Program-made: the position numbers and the translations under genes
Shown here: positions 6,948-9,915 of the stretch, piece by piece
Numbering within the stretch: the stretch's first letter is position 1
Layout of the letters: each line of letters begins with the position of its first letter
Notes under the pieces: generated by a model
Database searches by the model: none
What the model saw: only the letters and a program-made list of their open reading frames with translations
Told to the model about the DNA's origin: nothing
From: JBIOJB01 sp044450465
GTDB lineage: Bacteria > Chloroflexota > Dormibacteria > Dormibacterales > Dormibacteraceae
DNA length: 9,915 bases
Assembly (NCBI GenBank): GCA_044450465.1
Contig: JBIOJB010000105.1
Location: 1 to 9,915 of the forward strand
Direction of reading: 5' to 3'

Positions 6948-8294
6948 CCTTGCAGCGGCCATCCGGAAGAAGCAGGTTTCTTCGGCCGAGATCACGCGTT
7001 TCTACATAGAGCGCATAGAGAGGCTCAACCCGAAGCTCAACGCCTTTGTGCTCAAGACGCCGGAGCTTGCTCTCGAGCAGGCGAGGGCTGCCGACGCGAG
7101 CTCGGAGGAGGGGCGGGCGCTGTGGGGCGTGCCGGCATCCGTGAAGGATCTCGTCTCGCTGGCCGGCTACCCGATGACTCTCGGTTCGAAAGCCTTCGAG
7201 GACTACGTCCTGCCGATCGACTTCTTCTCCGTGGCCCGCCTCAAAGAGGAGGGATGCCCGATCCTGGGCAAGACGAACTTGTCGGAGTTCGGAACGCGAC
7301 CGACCACCGAACACGGACTCTTTGGCGCGACGCACAACCCGTGGAGGCTGGACCATTCGCCGGGCGGCTCGAGCGGAGGCGCGGCGGCAGCCGTCGCGGC
7401 CGGGCTCTGCGCCTTTGCGCAGGGGTCCGATGGTGGTGGGTCGGTGCGGATTCCCGCGAGCTGCTGCGGCACGGTGGGCCTCAAGCCTTCGAGAGGTCGA
7501 GTCTCGGCGGGACCCCTGCTTGGAGAGCACTGGGAGGGACTTGCCACGGACGGCGTGATCGCCCGCACGGTGGCTGACGCCGCCTTGGCGTTGGACGCGA
7601 TATCGGGGCACCTGCCGGGTGACGCCTACTGGGCAGAGACGGAGACCCGGTTCGCAGCCTCGGCCCGGCCTGTCCGCAGACGGCTGCGGATCGGGTTCAC
7701 GGTGCAGTCGGCGACCGGGTCGAGCCCGACGTAGCCGCGTGTGTCCGGGACGTGGCGCACCTGCTCGAAAGCCTGGGGCACGAAGTGACAGAGGGCGGTC
7801 CCGACACCGATCCATTTCGCGGCCCGATGCAGCTCGTCGTCGTGGCGGGTCTCGGCTCGCTGCCCATCACCGACGAGTCACTGCTTGACCCCTTCAACCA
7901 GCTTGGGCTTGCCTTCGCTCGGCAGCTGACCGCGGTCGATTACGTGCGCGCCGTCGACGCGATTCGGATGCACAGCAGGATCGTCGTCTCTTTCTGGGAC
8001 ACCCACGACGTGCTGGTCACTCCGACGTTGCCTAGAACCGCACCGCCTCTGAACACGCTGGGTGTCGAGCTGGCCACCGCCGGCGACGACTACATGGACT
8101 TCATCAGCTTCACCTACCCCTACAACTGCACCGGCCAGCCCGCCATCTCGATTCCGCTCGGAGTCGACACGAGCGGGCTGCCCATTGGCGTTCAGCTCGT
8201 CGGGCCCCCGCATGGGGAGGCGGTGATCCTCGGGCTCGCGGCGCAGCTCGAAGAAGCCCGCCCATGGAGCGGTCGCCGGCCGCCCACAGACTGA
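6919..8294 (+). pseudogene. Amidase-signature hydrolase (GatA-like fold) with a single-base frameshift
   Basis: Amidase-signature enzymes hydrolyse amide bonds with a Lys - cis-Ser - Ser triad. Counting from GTG 6919, all three are present: Lys76 in VPASVKDL, Ser151 in SPGGSSGG and Ser175 in DGGGSVRIPAS, with spacing (75 and 24) equal to fatty acid amide hydrolase. The first frame stops at TAG 7732-7734, 271 residues in. The C-terminal half continues in another frame (VEPDVAACVRDVAHLLESLGHEV, later VTPTLPRTAPP and NCTGQPAISIPLGV) to TGA 8292-8294. One extra G in the GGG at 7717-7719 would join them as ATGVEPDVAA, giving about 458 residues, normal for the family. The gene may be inactive or the read may have lost a base. 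It overlaps selD by 29 bp (GTG 6922 is an alternative start). No gatB or gatC lies beside it, so it is more likely a stand-alone amidase than GatA. Confidence 0.88.
7717..7719 (+). other. Probable frameshift position in the amidase gene
   Basis: A three-G run is where adding one G restores a single reading frame through the amidase gene. The exact base is uncertain, since one added base anywhere from here to TAG 7732 would also join the frames. The fit to family sequence (ATG-VEPDVAA) is best here. No canonical X-XXY-YYZ slippery heptamer is seen, so programmed frameshifting is not supported. Confidence 0.65.
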
Positions 8295-8297
8295 TCA

Positions 8298-8837
8298 ATG
8301 GCGAGGCTTCGGGTCAGCGGCGGCGAGGCGCGCGGCCGCCGGTTGAAAACCCCGAGAAACATCAGGCCCACCCAGGGACTCGTGAAGCAGGCGATCTTCA
8401 ACATCGTCGCGTCTGAAATCGAAGGCGCAAACGTGCTGGACCTGTTTGCAGGTTCGGGCGCGCTCGGTATCGAGGCCCTCTCGAGGGGTGCGGCACAGGC
8501 GACGTTCGTGGACCATGAGTCGCGCGGTCTTGCTATCCTGCGGCAGAATTTGGAAGTCCTCGGCTTGAAATCCCGATCCACGGTGGTCCGAGGCGACGTC
8601 GTGCGCTGGCTCGAGGCATCCTCGGACGCCGTGAAGGATGCGGGGCTGGTCTTTCTCGACCCACCTTATGAGGACGCGGTGCTGGATCGGGCCCTGCAGG
8701 CTCTCGACCGCCAGGTGTCCGAGGCCACCGTGCTCGCCGAGCATTCGCGCCGCCAGTCGCTGCCGCCGCTCGCTCGACTCAAAGTTGAACGCCAGCACCG
8801 TTACGGCGACACTGTCGTCACGGTTCTACGGACATGA
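8298..8837 (+). CDS. rsmD: 16S rRNA (guanine(966)-N2)-methyltransferase RsmD
   Basis: RsmD methylates the exocyclic amine of G966 (E. coli numbering) in 16S rRNA using S-adenosylmethionine, late in small-subunit assembly. The 179 residues match the family length. Visible are the N-terminal VSGGEARGRRLKTP and RPTQGLVKQAIFNIV blocks, the SAM-binding motif DLFAGSGALGIEALSRGA (48-65), the acidic residue after strand 2 in FVDHES (70-75) and the catalytic DPPY at 121-124. ATG 8298 follows the amidase stop by 3 bp and has no good Shine-Dalgarno, so its translation may depend on ribosomes finishing the upstream gene. If the amidase frameshift is genuine, that coupling would be broken because ribosomes would stop about 560 bases earlier. 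The ATGA overlap with coaD is the common rsmD-coaD arrangement. Confidence 0.97.
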   Translation: MARLRVSGGEARGRRLKTPRNIRPTQGLVKQAIFNIVASEIEGANVLDLFAGSGALGIEALSRGAAQATFVDHESRGLAILRQNLEVLGLKSRSTVVRGDVVRWLEASSDAVKDAGLVFLDPPYEDAVLDRALQALDRQVSEATVLAEHSRRQSLPPLARLKVERQHRYGDTVVTVLRT

Positions 8838-9334
8838 GCGCGTCAAAGCCAAAGCTCAAGATCGCGGTCTACCCTGGGAGCTTCGACCCGTTCACCAACG
8901 GACATCTCGACGTGGTCGACCGGGCGCTCGGCATATTCGACGAGCTGATCGTCGCCGTGGCGGCAAACCCTGACAAGCGCAAACCGCTTTTCACCGCTGC
9001 CGAGCGGGTCCGTCTGATCAGCGCCTCTTTGAAAACGCGCGACCGTGTGAGGGTGACCAGCTTCAAGGGATTGACCGTTGAGTACGCGAGGTCGCTCGGG
9101 GCGACGACGCTCGTGAAAGGGCTGCGGGCCTACTCGGATTTCGACGCCGAGCTGCAGCAGGCGCTCATGAATCGTAAGCTGGCGCCGGACATCCATACGG
9201 TTTTCCTGATGTCGAGCTTCGCCCACATTTACGTTTCGTCAAGTATCTTGAAGGACATCGCCAGCTACGGCGGAAAGGTGACGGACCTGGTGCCGCCCGT
9301 GGTGGCGAGAGCCTTGAAGGAGAAGTTCAGATAA
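8834..9334 (+). CDS. coaD: Phosphopantetheine adenylyltransferase
   Basis: CoaD transfers AMP from ATP to 4'-phosphopantetheine, forming dephospho-CoA, the penultimate step of coenzyme A synthesis. The 166 residues match the family (about 160). The nucleotidyltransferase signature is complete: YPGSFDPFTNGH (13-24) with the T/HxGH element T21-N-G-H24, then KGLRAYSDFDAELQQALMNR (95-114) and the C-terminal SSSILKDIASYGG (135-147). The usual MPSPEYSF-like loop before SSS is SSFAHIYV here, which I regard as lineage variation. ATG 8834 overlaps the rsmD stop as ATGA; a few extra residues (MSASKPKL) precede the first strand. Its stop TAA 9332-9334 overlaps the proposed ATA start of the next gene. 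Confidence 0.98.
   Translation: MSASKPKLKIAVYPGSFDPFTNGHLDVVDRALGIFDELIVAVAANPDKRKPLFTAAERVRLISASLKTRDRVRVTSFKGLTVEYARSLGATTLVKGLRAYSDFDAELQQALMNRKLAPDIHTVFLMSSFAHIYVSSSILKDIASYGGKVTDLVPPVVARALKEKFR
9317..9322 (+). promoter_or_regulatory. Strong Shine-Dalgarno that fixes the start of the coiled-coil gene
   Basis: AAGGAG lies inside the end of coaD, exactly 8 nt before ATA 9331. It is among the best Shine-Dalgarno matches in the window and has no other start codon at a suitable distance in the frame of the coiled-coil gene, so it supports initiation at 9331 rather than at GTG 9406. Confidence 0.65.
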
Positions 9335-9816
9335 AGGTCGACGAGCTGCTTGACCGTTTCGAGAATCTGATCCAGAACGCCCGGCACGTCCCGCTGTCGA
9401 CCCAGGTGATGGTCAACGAGGACGAGATGATGGAGCTGGTCGACCAGGTCAGGTTCAACCTGCCAGACGAGATCAAGCAGGCGAACTGGACCGTGGCGGA
9501 GCAGCAGCGGATCATCACCGAGGCGCATGCGGAGGCGGCTCGCATCATGTCCCGCGCCAACGAGCGCGCGGAAGAGACGGCGTCGGAGCACGAGATACTG
9601 CGGCGCGCTGAGCGCCACGCCGCGCAGGTGGTCAAGGACGCGCAGGCCAAGTCCGATCAGATCATCCAGGAGGCCGAGGGGTACGCACTCGAGCAGCTGA
9701 AACAGCTCGAAGCGCACCTCGGACGCACCCTGGCGACGGTGCGTCGCGGCGTCGAGGCTCTGCAGTCGAGCCAGCCCGTGGTCGACGAATCGGGAGACCA
9801 AGCGACCGGCGCCTAA
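9331..9816 (+). CDS. Coiled-coil protein downstream of coaD (ATP-synthase-b-like / DivIVA-like)
   Basis: 161 residues if translation begins at ATA 9331. The N-terminal part, KVDELLDRFENLIQNARHVP then VNEDEMMELVDQVRFNLPDE, resembles short proteins found after coaD in Chloroflexota and some Gram-positives (recalled, not searched). Residues about 48-135 form a long Ala/Glu/Arg/Gln-rich helix with heptad character, like ATP synthase subunit b or DivIVA-type proteins, and the tail after about 146 is acidic and disordered. There is no membrane segment, which argues against a true subunit b. Standard start codons appear only at GTG 9406 and ATG 9409; starting there removes 25 residues that look conserved and leaves no Shine-Dalgarno. 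ATA 9331 overlaps the coaD stop as ATAA and is preceded by AAGGAG at ideal spacing. Function is unknown; a role in envelope or cell division is only a guess. Confidence 0.8.
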   Translation: MKVDELLDRFENLIQNARHVPLSTQVMVNEDEMMELVDQVRFNLPDEIKQANWTVAEQQRIITEAHAEAARIMSRANERAEETASEHEILRRAERHAAQVVKDAQAKSDQIIQEAEGYALEQLKQLEAHLGRTLATVRRGVEALQSSQPVVDESGDQATGA

Positions 9817-9819
9817 AGG

Positions 9820-9849
9820 CGCGGGTGAGGACAGAAGTCCTCCCCCGCG
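9820..9849 (+). terminator. Imperfect 12 bp hairpin after the coiled-coil gene
   Basis: CGCGGG-T-GAGGAC at 9820-9832 pairs with GTCCTC-C-CCCGCG at 9837-9849: twelve base pairs with one T/C mismatch, closed by an AGAA tetraloop. No T-tract follows (the next bases are C-rich), so it could be a terminator without a U-tract, a transcript-end stabiliser or a leader structure for the next gene. A smaller hairpin, GCGCC 9809-9813 with GGCGC 9818-9822 around the stop codon, competes for the same left arm. Confidence 0.45.
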
Positions 9850-9915
9850 GAACCCCCTCCTCTCCAGCACAGCGTTTGGCAGGCGTTTGGAAGAGTGACA
9901 TGCCCGGAGCACGGC
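9850..9915. other. Non-coding tail with a short direct repeat
   Basis: No supported gene. An exact octamer, GCGTTTGG, occurs at 9872-9879 and again at 9883-9890 (11 bp period). ATG 9900 with GGAAG 9889-9893 before it could open a gene running off the window, but only five codons are visible. By analogy with the usual order after coaD, a DUF177 protein and rpmF might follow; this is inference. Confidence 0.3.

Noticed and set aside
7690..7735. Programmed -1 frameshifting in the amidase gene
   Set aside because: There is no canonical slippery heptamer followed by a clear stem or pseudoknot, and amidase-signature enzymes are not known to use recoding.
9895..9915. Start of a further gene at GTG 9895 or ATG 9900
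   Set aside because: A GGAAG precedes ATG 9900, but only about five codons lie in the window, too few to identify any family; mentioned only within the tail region.

Overview
The window is GC-rich (by eye about two-thirds G+C) bacterial chromosomal DNA, gene-dense, with short gaps or 1-29 bp overlaps. Its backbone is a housekeeping gene order found in several Gram-positive-type and Chloroflexota-like lineages: fakA (DAK2/YloV) ... recG ... rsmD - coaD - a short coiled-coil protein. That order, the GTG starts, the weak or absent Shine-Dalgarno sites and the MpaB/DUF2236 gene suggest a high-GC soil-type bacterium such as Chloroflexota, Dormibacterota or a relative. This placement is inference from gene content, not a phylogenetic result.

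Layout. Positions 1-2082 (+) hold the 3' part of a FakA-type fatty acid kinase followed 10 bp later by a DegV/FakB-type fatty-acid-binding protein, a plausible kinase and acyl-carrier pair. At 2072-2863 (-) an MpaB-type oxygenase converges on degV with an 11 bp stop-to-stop overlap. From 2895 to the end everything is on +. First comes a polytopic membrane protein with two ExxE half-repeats (2895-3617), then a 72-residue membrane protein overlapping it (3614-3832), then recG joined by ATGA (3829-5916), selD of the Cys type (5931-6947), an amidase-signature gene broken by one apparent missing base (6919-8294), rsmD (8298-8837), coaD joined by ATGA (8834-9334), and a coiled-coil protein (9331-9816) whose best-supported start codon is ATA. 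The final 99 bp have no supported gene but contain a strong imperfect hairpin.

How the genes work together. fakA and degV would phosphorylate exogenous or recycled fatty acids. recG repairs stalled forks, rsmD methylates 16S rRNA and coaD makes dephospho-CoA. These last three are linked by conserved position rather than by pathway. selD supplies selenophosphate, but no partner selenium gene is visible here. The membrane pair and the amidase look like lineage-specific insertions into the conserved block.

I found no mobile element, CRISPR array, tRNA or rRNA. Nothing here amounts to a new defence or mobile system. The most notable points are the AUA start, the gapless internal duplication in the membrane protein and the single-base amidase frameshift.
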